58,670 bases of DNA from Podaxis mareebaensis. Taxonomy: Eukaryota; Basidiomycota; Agaricomycetes; Agaricales; Agaricaceae. The number at the start of each line of letters is the position of its first letter. Within the stretch, counting starts at the first letter, position 1. Position numbers and translations under genes: made by a program. The stretch is from assembly GCA_018524725.1 (NCBI GenBank), contig JAEUWP010000450.1:1-58670 (forward strand), written 5' to 3'. Below are positions 43,236 through 54,368 of the stretch, in pieces. Below the pieces are notes generated by a model. It was not told the DNA's origin, ran no database searches, and saw only the letters and a list, made by a program, of their open reading frames with translations.

Positions 43236-44673
43236 ATGCCTCCTCGTCGAAACAAGCGGGCCAAGACTTCTAATACAACATCTAGTAATGCGAACGACAA
43301 CGCCATTTTAGACATCCAGCCAGATTCCGTTAGCAAGGACAAAGGGAAGGCGTTGTCAGCTGTCGGCATAGAAAACGGGAAATCCAAATTCATCGAACTA
43401 CCCGTCGAGTTATTGTTGGAAATCATGTCGTATTTTCCAGCGGTTCATATACCGACTAGCCGACGTTTCAACACACCTGTCCTCCCCCCCTCGGTTTTCG
43501 AGCGTTGGGATGCCTTACGAGCGCTTTCTCAGACGTGTCGGCTTTGGAGGACCATATTTTTCCCTATGCTCTGGGAGAGAATGGAGGCTTGTGCTATTCG
43601 CACAGAACTGAAGCGAGATAGATTCGGAGCTCCTCGCGTAAATGCACCTTCGGCGGAGCTCGGTGAGAAATCTCTCCTGCGTGAATGTGACTGTTGGTTG
43701 GTTTATGGATGCTGCTACCACACCAGACATGGACAGTTTTCGTGGCGAAGATATTCCAAGGAACTGGTATAAAGGAGTATCACGTCTACTGGAGAACATG
43801 AGCAAGGGGTTAGCGGAAACTCCTGAAGCAGCAGATTGTGTTCGGTGAGAAGCCCATCCCACCACTCTTGGCGACTGTAAACTCAGATCGGCGCTCTTCT
43901 TAGAACTGTCAATGTATCTTTAACCAGGTGTTCTCCTTATACCGTTCTGCCGGCTTTCGTCAAGTGTTTGGAACTCCTGCCAAATTTGCAGACGCTTCAA
44001 ATTTTTCGAGCGCATACCCAAATGACCACGATGCTGAAGGATCACTTTGAAGGCCACACGTTCCCTGCGATACAAACGGTCATTGTCCCAGACCATAGCC
44101 ACCAGATATTGCGCTGTTGCATTGGGGCAAGGAAGGTTGTTTGTAACTATGGTGATGGAAGTAAGCTCGTCACTGCCATCGCGAAGCGTTGTCCAAAGGT
44201 GGACGTGGTAGAAGGCATAGACGCAGACAAGAATATTGTGAAACGTGAGTTACTTTAAGGTCACAATGGACAACAGGTCTAAATTTATGACACTTGTCTA
44301 GGTCTTGTAAAGGCATGTCCAAATCTTCGAGAGCTCAAGTTGGATGGTAGCATTGAAAATAACACCGTAAGCAATGCTTCCTTCCCAGGGGAGGGGGGAA
44401 TAATTATTGACGGTGGTCTCGCAGGAGGTCCTCACACTGCTTACCTCATTGAAGAGTCTTACACGGCTGGAGCTCCGAGTAGGGACGGACTGTGCCGAAA
44501 CCCTTCATAAAGACCCAAAGATCGCCTCTGTAGTTAAATCTGCCAGAGGCATCTTGAACAACAACTCGGCCCAGGGAAAGAAGGTCCTTAAGCTTTACTA
44601 CGAGAGAATATGGTGGCCTCGCGAAATGAAACATTGGACTATTAGTATTCCGCTCGATGGCGCGCCATCTTGA
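43236..44673 (+). CDS. F-box protein
   Basis: Proposed exons: 43236-43662, 43727-43844, 43904-44244, 44302-44366, 44425-44673 (399 aa). The N-terminus is basic (MPPRRNKRAKTSN). The F-box lies at residues ~52-115: FIELPVELLLEIMSYFPAVH, then ALRALSQTCRLWRTIFFPML. Past it the order is typical of agaricomycete F-box proteins: DCVRTVNVSLTRCSPYTVLP, FVKCLELLPNLQTLQIF, ACPNLRELKLDG and LLTSLKSLTRLELRV, forming leucine-rich strands. Likely an SCF ubiquitin-ligase adaptor. The first donor could also be at 43,687; 43,663 is preferred because of its stronger GTGAGA and normal intron size. Confidence 0.8.
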
Positions 44674-45284
44674 ACCTCCGGTTTTTGAGCCAGGCTTGGA
44701 TAAGGTCGATAGGACTCTTAGTATAACTCTTACATTGATGACAATCAGGCAGCAACCAATTGGAAAGCTTTAGAATATGACATGCGTGATAAGGTGTGTT
44801 GTGATCATAGGCACCAGCCGTGAAGACCCCTTTCTTTGCCTCCTCCCACTCGTCCTTTGAAGAACCACGAGTGAGTTGGGAGCTTCGACGTGGCGGTTGA
44901 AAATCCAGGCGGCTCTTCCAATTAAGGTCAGGACCCTGGCTACGATTGGTCCTAACGGGGTTAGATGGATAGCTGGAGTTGTCCACAAAGCTCTTAGCAC
45001 TGACACCGTGTGGAATTTTGAAAACGGTTCCCGTCTAAGTGCCGCGAGTGCTCCTTGCTTTCGTTCTGGAGGGGTGAGATGTTTCAAGGGATCCATCTCA
45101 AAAACGTGAAAAGCCAACGAAGTTCCTTAGAATCTGCTGCACCGATCTCTTCACTATGTGGAACAGGAAACACCCAACGTCACGAATTAGCGAAACTGTA
45201 CTTCCAGGTGGCTCTAGAGGAGTGTATTAAGAATGTCAACATGACGGTACTGGAGTGATGCATCATAGGCAGTGATAAGTATCT
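44674..45284. other. intergenic stretch between convergent genes
   Basis: Roughly 600 bp after the F-box stop and before the end of the Ser/Pro-rich gene. Open frames overlap on both strands without motif; nothing supported. Confidence 0.4.
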
Positions 45285-46310
45285 CTAAAAGTAACTATAA
45301 GGTGTCGTTGCCGATCCAGGTATGGATGACGGGGCGAAGCTGAACTGAATTGGCAGAGGAAAGGGCGAACTTCGCCCCCGGATGTGACCACCTGCAGTTT
45401 GAGGTTGTCGTGCTGTTGGGCTTCTAACCTCCATTGACCGGGCTTCTCGTGGTCGGGGTCGAAGAGGTGAGGCAGAGTGAGGACTGGAAGAGGCAGACGG
45501 GTAGGTTATTCTGCTTTGCGTGTCGTATACAACGATTTGATCCCGCTGGCGACTGGGTTGGTCCGCCAGGAGTGATAGTAGTGGAGGAACAGGGGCCACC
45601 TCGGCCACCGACGAGGCCGGAGGATTAGGTTGCTCGATGAATGCCTGGGAAATGGGTACCGCGGCAGTGCTATCACGAAAGTGAAGCATACTTGGTCGTC
45701 GCTTTGACATCGAGCCACTGGTGTTGCTCCCTGATCTAGTCCTTGGACTAGAAGAAGGATCGGAGGAACCTTCAGGGTGTGGCGTTGAAGGTGGGTGTTG
45801 GTATTCCAAACTCTGATGCATGGGAGACCTTGCTGATTGCGTGACGTTAATTACCTCCAATAGGGAGTTGGAAGGTTGCGGGAGAAGGTAAGAGAGAGCT
45901 TCCGGGATATCTCCTTTGAACGGAGAGATGGGAGTGAGTCCGGTTTCTGAGTCTGATGGCGTGAGGGGTGAGCTCGCACTCAGGACGAAGAAGAATGGGG
46001 TGGCTTGAACAGAGGTATCGGTTGTTTCGGATTCAATTGGCGGGAGGTGTGAAGGCGTGGGCGATGGGAGTTTGACCAGTGCTGAAGAGGTTGGTACTAA
46101 AGTGCTCAATGGTGAGGTGATCTGCATACTAAGAGATGAGCAACAGAATTAGGAGAAAAAACTCTGGTAACACACCTCTTCTTCCATATTGAAGTAGTCA
46201 TCGTACGTCTTGTACAGCAAACCATCCTCATCTTCAGACGTCAGTCGTCCCTGACGCACGTAATTATCGGAATATGAGGGGATTTGGAGAGATGTGTTAC
46301 GAGAGTCCAT
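45285..46310 (-). CDS. uncharacterised Ser/Pro-rich disordered protein
   Basis: Two exons on the minus strand, 46310-46174 and 46128-45285 (326 aa). The short first exon begins MDSRNTSLQIPSYSDNY and ends in an acidic DDYFNMEEE stretch; the second is almost entirely Ser, Pro and Thr-rich with basic patches (SKRRPSMLHF, RPRPREARSMEVR). No domain, membrane segment or signal peptide was seen. The intron is defined by phase and a CTCTTAG acceptor. Could be a regulatory or cytoskeletal scaffold, but there is no positive evidence. Confidence 0.6.
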
Positions 46311-47335
46311 TGAATACAAGCCTCGAAATTGCAAGGTGAACGTTTCACGAAGTGTCCTGGGCGTCCAGCGCGCAAAAGAAAAGGCTCATGAAGGTGAGGA
46401 ATAAAGGATAATGAGCGATCCCAAGCCTGTGCTGATGCCCCCTTTCACACTCAGAGCCCCAGGCCAGGAGCGTGTTTCGCGCGAGGAATAACGGCTGGCA
46501 CATATATACTTTCCATGTTTGTTTCGTCGTCGGGACGGGCGCGTCTCAAGGCTGTGTCTGCCATAAAACCGGAGTAAATGCCGTCCAAAACTGTAAGATG
46601 ATGGTGCTCCTCTTAGCAACAGCTAAAGACAGAGTTCCGCAGAGTCTGGAATTCCGGATTGGGATCGTAAATCATCCCTGTGGTATCGAGCATGGTAGTC
46701 GCGTGATGTTCAATCATGTAGTAGTAAGCAAAGACAGTGAATAGTGCAGAAAAAAGGTCTCACGATATGTTTCATTGAGTTAAGAGAATTAGTAACTTGA
46801 AACATAAGAGGTTGGATACACTCGGGATCCCAGGAAGTACCCTACCGACAGTGTTGATGGATTCGACACTTGTATTGGGGGAGAAAGACAGAAGGGGCTA
46901 GTCGGTGATGAGTTTATTACATAATTTATATGATAGTTTTCCCATGTTGGCTGATGCAATATTCTTGTGGCACAAGTCCATGGTGACGCTGGACCTCTTC
47001 GAGGACTTGTTCTAAACTTTTTCGGGGACCTGTGTTCCACCTTACAGGTACTCAACTGTGGTCAGTTTTAATGTACTTAAGGTGCTTATCCTTGGCGCAT
47101 TGATAGTATAACCTTTTGGGAGCCACCATCATGTGGTCCTGAAGGGTCACCCGAATTTTATGCGAAGGAATAGTCCGTTACGAATGGGTCTTACTTCCTT
47201 TTCGTCCATTCAAGCGCCTCCTTTTTTGCTTGCCACCACCACTCATGTAACGTTGCTGCCCCAAGCTGTGAACGCAAGAAACGAAGCCCCCAGTCGTCAG
47301 CACCAAAAGAGTCATAAATTGTAAATCCTATCTCG
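46311..47335. other. intergenic stretch between divergent genes
   Basis: About 1.0 kb with a promoter-like position for the genes on both sides. No recognisable gene, RNA or repeat. Confidence 0.4.
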
Positions 47336-48879
47336 ATGTTGTCGAATTTTCCAACGGTGGGACAATATGTTGCATTGTCTAGCGAAACACTTCTGGTAGG
47401 CGATAATGCTCAAATTTACAGCTACCCTCGAACGCTAAAACGGCTCAGGTCTATGACTACTTATGTACGCTAGAAAATGAGGTATGTGTGTCATTTTCTA
47501 AGTTTCCTGTCATTGAACTTAGTCGTTAGATCACCAATGTCTGGATATGTCCATTCTCCCTTATCACCTTGATTTTCTATGTCAATCGCTACCTCCCTTT
47601 TGTTGACACGACCATTTTTCTGAGCAGTAAGCTGTGCTTTTAACCGCTGGTCGATTCTGCTGCTAATTATGCCGGGACAGTCAATATGAGTACTCCAGGT
47701 TTTCGTGTGTGTGCTCTTTGTTTCCCGTTACTCTCTGAATCTCACACAATGTATGCCTCAGAATTGTGAGAGGCTCACACATACATACATCTGTTAGTAC
47801 TGGATTGTGTCAAATGATCTGGTGGTGAATGAACCCGCTCAACGGTGATCCAGGGATACTCGTGGCCGGGTCAATCCTGTCGCATGGTAGGTATCTAGAC
47901 TTGCCTCTGCAGAGTTATCGCTCATTCATTTTGACTTTAAGTGATCATCATGGCAAGAACCTGTGCGTTGTGGGGTTATCGTCGGTGGGTTATGGCCTTA
48001 GTTGGGAGTCTGGCGCTGGTCTGCATCCTTTTCGGCCTTGATTTGGTCCGATCATGAACTCACCATAATTGTCTTAGTTTGAATTTTCCGCTGCCCTTGT
48101 GACAACTCACTACCAAACTGCCTCGTTCAAATGTTCGTGTCGGCAGTTTGCGAGAAACTGTTTGAGCTAATGGATTATAATAGTTGTTGCAACACCGACA
48201 GGATGTGCTATCCAGCGGTCTAGCAACATCATTGTAGTGGCGTATGTCATGATCTTCTCCATGGAGGCCAGTAAGTGCTGAATCGCAAGATGCAAGAACT
48301 CGGGATATCTGATCCGGCTTCCTAGCTCTCGTGGTCCTGACGCTTCTAGTCGCTTACCGCCATCGTAAGTCGCACTACTGAAGATCAATATTGGTCAGCT
48401 CTAAACTAGTGTTTTCTCCAGTGCCAGTTTCCCACTCGTCTTGGGTTCGCCATCTATATCGTAATGGTACGACTTTTTCTGCACTCCGAGTACCCCTAGC
48501 TGATGGATGCTAGGCATTCTTTTCTGTGTAATGATGCTGGGTACGTGGTTACTAAGGTTGCGTCATTGGAGCAAATACTGATGGGCTTTAGCCGTCAGCC
48601 TAGTTAATGTTGTGTTACCTTTGATAGCCTCGGTACGATGCCCGTGAAGCCCAAAACCCCGGATTCTGATCTTGCCAACAGCCCAATCTCAAGAGCATAT
48701 TTGCCACGTACGCTTCTTACCCGCTGTAGGAGTATCTTCATAGCTTGATCATCCTCAGACCTCAACGCATCCTCCATTCAATAATTTGTAACCGAGTTCT
48801 TCTCTTATTATTCAAGCACCGAAGAGCGATGTCAGAGCGTGCCAGGATATCTGATAATGACCGTGAGAGGCAGAGGTGA
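47336..48879 (+). CDS. DUF6533-type multi-pass membrane protein (copy C)
   Basis: Third family member in the window. Exon 1 is 47336-47395 (MLSNFPTVGQYVALSSETLL), exon 2 is 47422-47481 (AQVYDYLCTLENE). Exon 3 is 47530-47626 (NVWICPFSLITLIFYVNRYL, PFVDTTIFLS), 97 nt like its counterparts. Later blocks: ARTCALWGYRRWVMALVGSL and ALVCILFGLDLV near 47,960-48,050; a membrane segment near 48,170-48,265; LALVVLTLLVAYRH near 48,325-48,362; SHSSWVRHLYRNG near 48,430-48,465; and a C-terminal LHSIICNRVLLLLFKHRR. Exon joins after exon 3 are tentative. Stop assumed at 48,877; an alternative intron could extend the tail to about 49,061. Confidence 0.62.
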
Positions 48880-49234
48880 GCAGGATCTTTCATCACACCA
48901 TCAATCCGTTTCTCATCACCACCATGCACTTCAATAGAACTACAAATATGCGTCGGAATACCACGGGTATCCTTACGACGACCATCAATACGGAGCTCTT
49001 CCAGCTTTATTACTCTGATGATATCAGAATGGAAATCAGAACGATGGAAGTCGTGCGATGATTGAGCGGATTGTGAATACTTCGCTTGTAGATATTAATA
49101 CGTTTAAGACCCTAATATTTTACAAGATCCAAAAATTGTAAATGTAGTTGCATAAAGTAACGAATGTGGGCGGACGCGGGACACAAGATGAACATGCAAA
49201 ATGAAAAAAAAGACAACGATGAATAACCAATTTC

Positions 49235-52207
49235 CTATAAAGCCACACCAATCTCCCACCCCTGTGGAATCCCACCCCCAATAGATGGAGCACGCACATG
49301 GGATGCATCAAAACCGTCTCCCCTCACAGAATTCGAACGCATCCTCAGTGTCATAAACGGCTTCCGATCAATAGGTGTAACAGGAATCTGCACCCCCGGT
49401 GACCTCGGAGGTCTCGGCGGAGCATCCAAGAAGTCCCACCCCCCTTCTTTTGCCAACTCCTTATTCGAACGTGCATGGAAAGCCTGAACCGTATCCTTCG
49501 TTGGAGGATACGAGAACTCCTTACGACGCGTAAGATTTGGTTTGGGTCGGAGAAAGAGAGTGGCAAAAGGTGGCGAAGAATCAAATTTTGTAGTCGCGTT
49601 GGTGGAGGTTTTATAAGTATTAGTGGCTGTAGGTACCTGGACTTGAGAAGGAATGGGATCAGGGGATGGTGTTTTTCCGCGCATTTGTGGCCGGAGTGGA
49701 GGCACGGGAGGAGGTGGAGAGGGTGGACGGTGACTTCGGCTAACACCACGTAATGAAGTTGATGTTGAGTTTGCGGCCGCGCGTAGATCAGGCATTGAAG
49801 GAGATTTGAGGCCTGTGACTTGAGTTCGGTGCAGGTTCCTTGTTCTGAGAAGCCGAGAAACGGTCGGTGAAGGAGGAGTTTGCATGTTCGAAGCTCCAGA
49901 CAAAAGGGGTGTGGACTGAGTTGAGCCAGGGAGGGAAGCAGAAGGTATCGGTTCCAGTATCGGCTTCTTTGTATCGTTAAGGGGTATCGACGGGGGCCTG
50001 GAGGCTGAAGACTCGACTGAGGGTCGGCGTTCTTCACTCCTTGAATTGCTACGTCCTCTTGCCCTCAGACGTTCAGCTATCGAAGGTGACAACGGTTGGC
50101 GTGTTTTGTTATTTTGGATAGAAGACAAATTCACGCGGAAATTGGGCAACGAAGGCGAGCGGACATGCGAATTCCCGGAGGAACCGAGGCGATTTATTGA
50201 CTCTTCGTGGTGGGAGTTGGCTCTCAGTGTCGGTAGAGGTGGTGCACCGGAAAAGTCAGGTCTCAGAGAAGGAAGTGAAGGAGAGCGAGGGATTGAACGC
50301 ATCGAACGTTGACTTCGAAGACTAGTTCGTCCATTTTGCTCCCCGTTCCTGTTTTCCTGTGGCGGGAGGTTCTGCGTCGAGAGCTGGGGAAGGAACGGCC
50401 TCCGTGTGGTTTGTTGTTGGGGGGCACGTGCCAGAGAAGGATCTCTTGATGGTTTAGTGTTCGCTGCCCTGCTTTGAACAGCGCGTCCATGAAGCCCATC
50501 CCGGGAAGAAGGTAGCGAAGGCACTGGAATGGGTTCAGACCCGCTCCGAGAGCTCTTCACATTCCGTGGATTAAGGTCCACCATCTGCAAATCGATTGAA
50601 TCTAAGAATGCAGCCCTCATGGATGGCATCGACGGCGAAGGCGCAACGATCTGAACCTCGTGAGTACGGACAGCTCCATGCTTCGCTTCCGGCCCAAACG
50701 AATCCTTCACAATTTGCTGGACGGCGGGGTAAGAGCGATTGTTCGGAGGAGGCATGTCGAGAAAGGACAACTTCCCATCCCCGATAGTGTTCCTTCCATC
50801 ACCACGACAATTTGCGTTTGGTTGCGTCTCCTGCCGCGGGAGTCGCGATACAGCCTCAGTTGCAGGCTGAATGGTGTTTCGAGGCCGCTCAATCTCCCGC
50901 ACGCTCTGGGACCTTGGGCGTTTGACAGGTATTGATACGAGACCAGAGGAAGGAGAGGTCGATGTCGCAATGGGAACGGGTGGGACGGCAGGGACTTCAG
51001 GTGGGGGTCGCTCGGGTGCTGGTACGGGGGGTGTCTGCCGTATCTGAGCTCTGAGGGACGCGTTTGAAGGTATGCGTGGAACGGGCGGCCGATTTTGGTT
51101 CTGGGAGGGTCTAAACACCATGTCCGGTGGCCCTATCGACCGGGTGGAACTCTGAGAGGCAGATCGTGGACGTTGAGACGGAAGCGACAAAGATACGTTG
51201 CTTGAGTTGATGGGAAATGGCACGTCACGGCCACGAATGTTATGTTGTCCTGATATCTCAGCGAGTCTGTTCAGCGATGGAGAAGCGGGAATGCCCAGAG
51301 GAGAGGACACAGAGGGGGATCTCTGCAAGTGAGTTTGGACGTCGATGGAAAGTGGAGGTTTGCCATCAGGTGAGCTACCGCTACGTTTGTGTATTGGAGA
51401 TGGAGGTTTCTTCTCAACAGGGGAGAGGCCGTAGGAGCTAACAGAGCTCCCCGACGCGAATGGATCAATAGGAAGCAGATCTCCAGAAGTCATCACCGTC
51501 GGGAGAGGTGTCTTTAAGGAGGAGCGTTTCGTAACGCCACCAGGAGGCGACCCTCCACTTGATCCGGGTGGCGACCGAGAAAACATCTTTGTGAATGCCT
51601 TAGTGGATCGGGACGCCCGCTTGTACATCTGCTTGAGTTTCGCCTTTTTTTCTCTCTTATCCTCCTGTGTCTGAATGCTATCTTCCCCGATACTCCCAGT
51701 CGGGATACTCGAACCTTGTTTCGAATCGGTGGAAGTGGAAGAAGTTTGTCTGGGACCTTGAGGCGAGTCAGAGCTATGCAAGATTATGGAAACGGAGGGG
51801 GATGAGCCTCGTTGAGCGGGGAGTGTGGCTGATTGGAGGGGTTCTTTGGGTTTCGGGGAACTAGTCACGTTTGTTACGCTCGAAGCGGCAGGTGGTGGCT
51901 TGTTGAAGGCCCATGCTTCAGGACCAACCCAGGAATCTTGGCTGTAAATGCTCCCGCTGGATAAGACGGAGTAAGGTGTCTTGGCTGGCACAGTCAAGGT
52001 CGAGGAAACCTTCGGCAGCTCCTGTGAGTCGTGCGTTAATGCCGCAAAACCAGTGGACCATAATGTCAAGCTCACCTGGTGTATGCCACTCCTCGGGATC
52101 TCTTTCTGGACATCTGTTATCAAGGAATCATATAACACGGACGACAGTGCCAGACTGAGCCGTGCTGCATTAGGCCTCTGTATGCCCCTAGTAAATTGGT
52201 ATTCCAT
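49235..52207 (-). CDS. large uncharacterised disordered protein
   Basis: One continuous frame, 990 aa from the ATG at 52,207; the frame is open to an earlier ATG at 52,342 (1,035 aa). The later start is preferred because MEYQFTRGIQRPNAARLSLA begins the only ordered-looking region (residues 1-75), which also contains VQKEIPRSGIHQVSLTLWST. The remainder is dominated by Ser, Pro, Arg and Gln, with a basic KREKKAKLKQMYKRASRSTK patch near residue 190. Repeated short motifs of the type SPS(M/L)P(S/D)LR follow (SPSMPSMRAAF, SPSLPSLRPDF, SPSLPNFRVN, SPSMPDLRAA). The end is IGGGIPQGWEIGVAL. No catalytic domain. The repeated motif could be a docking site. Confidence 0.72.
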   Translation of the reverse strand: MEYQFTRGIQRPNAARLSLALSSVLYDSLITDVQKEIPRSGIHQVSLTLWSTGFAALTHDSQELPKVSSTLTVPAKTPYSVLSSGSIYSQDSWVGPEAWAFNKPPPAASSVTNVTSSPKPKEPLQSATLPAQRGSSPSVSIILHSSDSPQGPRQTSSTSTDSKQGSSIPTGSIGEDSIQTQEDKREKKAKLKQMYKRASRSTKAFTKMFSRSPPGSSGGSPPGGVTKRSSLKTPLPTVMTSGDLLPIDPFASGSSVSSYGLSPVEKKPPSPIHKRSGSSPDGKPPLSIDVQTHLQRSPSVSSPLGIPASPSLNRLAEISGQHNIRGRDVPFPINSSNVSLSLPSQRPRSASQSSTRSIGPPDMVFRPSQNQNRPPVPRIPSNASLRAQIRQTPPVPAPERPPPEVPAVPPVPIATSTSPSSGLVSIPVKRPRSQSVREIERPRNTIQPATEAVSRLPRQETQPNANCRGDGRNTIGDGKLSFLDMPPPNNRSYPAVQQIVKDSFGPEAKHGAVRTHEVQIVAPSPSMPSMRAAFLDSIDLQMVDLNPRNVKSSRSGSEPIPVPSLPSSRDGLHGRAVQSRAANTKPSRDPSLARAPQQQTTRRPFLPQLSTQNLPPQENRNGEQNGRTSLRSQRSMRSIPRSPSLPSLRPDFSGAPPLPTLRANSHHEESINRLGSSGNSHVRSPSLPNFRVNLSSIQNNKTRQPLSPSIAERLRARGRSNSRSEERRPSVESSASRPPSIPLNDTKKPILEPIPSASLPGSTQSTPLLSGASNMQTPPSPTVSRLLRTRNLHRTQVTGLKSPSMPDLRAAANSTSTSLRGVSRSHRPPSPPPPVPPLRPQMRGKTPSPDPIPSQVQVPTATNTYKTSTNATTKFDSSPPFATLFLRPKPNLTRRKEFSYPPTKDTVQAFHARSNKELAKEGGWDFLDAPPRPPRSPGVQIPVTPIDRKPFMTLRMRSNSVRGDGFDASHVRAPSIGGGIPQGWEIGVAL

Positions 52208-53025
52208 CGTTGGTGCGAAGCAGGGAAAGAAATAAAGAAGCGGAATGGCGATGGGGAGAGGAGACGCTCTGCGTACTAGCCCTGACGGTTTGGAATGTCG
52301 CGTGTTATGTATTGTCCGGGGTGCCGGCGAAGAGTGTATCATGATCCATTAAATCGAACATTTGATGACCTAGCGACGAGCGATTTGTTACAGGTTGCAT
52401 CAATGTGGAACATTTGTGGTATCCGCAAGTGGGTGCCTGCATAGGTTTGTTGATGGACACCTCTTGTTGATTCAGTTATTCCCTTTTGTGTGGGATGATG
52501 AGGTTATCACCGGAGGGGGAGAATCTGAAAAAGGTAGATTGATGTTGACGAGACAAATTGTCGGATCAGAGCGAATGCCTACCTTTTTTACTGTTTCCAC
52601 GTACTGAGTGGACATTTGATTGTGTCAACACCACTAGACGTCCGTCATGAGAAGAAGCTGAAGGGCTAGAGTTTTGTTGCAGAGACTTTCTGCTTGTAGA
52701 ACGCACTGCATTATGAAAATAGCGTCTGCCAGAATTGACCACGTGGCAACTCTCACCACCGTTACAAGCTGATGATAGCCGTTGTCGCACCAAAAGCCTA
52801 TCCTCAAACTTGAGTTCAACGCTTGAAAGGGCAATCCGTTTTACTTCGTCTCAGCAAGTCCCTGGAAACGCCGTCCAGCTAGGAGATTGCGGCTCACAAC
52901 ACCGAGCGCGGAAAATGCACTATCAATGCCGTGCCCCAGGGCGCTTTTCCTCAAGTGACTCGGCTGACAACATGTCATAGGACCATTCAAACTGACAGAA
53001 CACTCCAAAACATATCATATTTGCA
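52208..53025. other. intergenic stretch, nothing supported
   Basis: Open frames are short and overlap on both strands. Expected to contain the promoter of the large disordered-protein gene. Confidence 0.4.
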
Positions 53026-53750
53026 ATGATATCACGAGTCTCTCCTCATCCTCCTCGCCCCCGGGGACAATCTTGGTGGATCCACTTTCACAACACCACC
53101 GACGTCCTGCCGCCGGAAAAGCTCAGTCTTGTTGACGCCAAGGTCTTCTCTGGCCGCCTCACTCTAATCATCGATGAGCGTTTCCTCCCTTGCATCAAGC
53201 AAATACGAGGCACTCTAACCACTCTCGATGGCCCCACACGGACTGTAGACATGTGTGCAGGTAGCCGCCTGGAACAGGGGTCAATGAGGGTTGATGGCAC
53301 CCCTCACTGCCACGCATTCTCGGCATCTGCATTTATTCCCTTACAAATAAAAATTGAAACAATACCACGCATAAAGAAGGCCGACATTTTCTCCACAGGG
53401 ACTATCCAGCGACATCATCGCGGACTAAATGGCTTCGGTCGTCTATCTGTCAATGCATGCATGAACACATCCACGCCGCAGCATCACCTGAATGCAAAGA
53501 TCCGCTAGCTCCCGGACCAACTATTTCATTTGAATTCTTCCCAGGCCGTATTGTCTCCACCGAGCTTCTTTCTCTCCTTATTATATTCCCTTCTCAGGTT
53601 CGCGTACACTTGTTGTGTATCGGTGGCCTTGCAAGCAAACCACATGAAGTCTGGTGGATCGAACCCTATCGAACCCCATGCAACCTCGGTGCCAGATACC
53701 AATTGACCCTAGCAAACGGTTTCGTTCGTGCCCTAACACTGTCTCCTTAA
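53026..53750 (+). CDS. hypothetical protein, two-exon model, low support
   Basis: A frame from ATG 53,026 (reading QSWWIHFHNTTDVLPPEKLS, LVDAKVFSGRLTLIIDERFL) and a second frame ending at 53,750 (FEFFPGRIVSTELLSLLIIF, VHLLCIGGLASKPHEVWWIE) both look protein-coding. The second is shifted two bases, so an intron must lie between about 53,258 and 53,480; I could not fix its ends. No known family. Alternatively these are parts of two small genes or a decayed one. Confidence 0.4.
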
Positions 53751-54032
53751 TGCTGATCCAATGTCGACACAAGCCATCCTTTTCGGAACATGTTTCCCGC
53801 TGTTCCATAACATGCCATGGATCTCTTGTCAGACTTTTGATCGGTTCTGACTTCGTACGACTTGTGAAATCGAGGTACCGGAGGTGCGTCCTACGACTTT
53901 TGTCTCATTGAAGACAAAACAGCATAGTGAAAACGATATAGGAACGACGAACGATAGTGCCATGGTCTTATAACCATCGTATTTCTCAAGTCTCATTTTC
54001 ACTCAACCGCGGTCTTACATTCGCACCGCATC

Positions 54033-54368
54033 ATGTTGCTCAAATCCGCTGCCGCCCCTCTCGCCCTCATTGTTATCGCTTCTGCTGTCCCGCAGATCGC
54101 GAACAGCTGTAACACAGGTGCTATCCAAGTTCACAACGTCAACTCTCCGCAAGGCAGTGTCCTCACCCAGACTGCCCAGGTCTTGGCCGGGCTCCTCGGC
54201 GTCAACCTGGGCCTTGTTCTGGGCTTTAATGCGGCAAATCGTGTGGCCGTAACCAGGATTGGCGCTGGTAGTGGTGCCAATTGGTGAGTAGTCCGTGGAG
54301 TTGATCCCCGGTCTGAGGTGGGGTACTAATGAGTTTACCCCTGATTTCAGCGTACAACAACTCCTTTG
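54033..54368 (+). CDS. hydrophobin-like secreted protein, cysteine-poor, possibly a pseudogene
   Basis: Hydrophobins are small secreted proteins whose eight cysteines let them coat fungal surfaces. This one has a clear signal peptide (LLKSAAAPLALIVIASAVPQ) and the class I start SCNTGAIQ, but where CC normally follows it reads VH. The hydrophobic core LAGLLGVNLGLVLGF is kept, and the next region RIGAGSGAN matches the usual GxGAxC stretch. An intron from about 54,283 to 54,350 (acceptor TTTCAG) would restore that cysteine (GANC), but the frame then stops within a few codons, so the C-terminal cysteines are lost. Without splicing it ends at 54,287. Only one or two of eight cysteines remain; either decayed or altered in function. 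Confidence 0.6.

Noticed and set aside
45285..46127. Collagen-like or secreted repeat protein
   Set aside because: Ser/Pro-rich but without Gly-X-Y periodicity, signal peptide or cysteines; only general disorder can be claimed.
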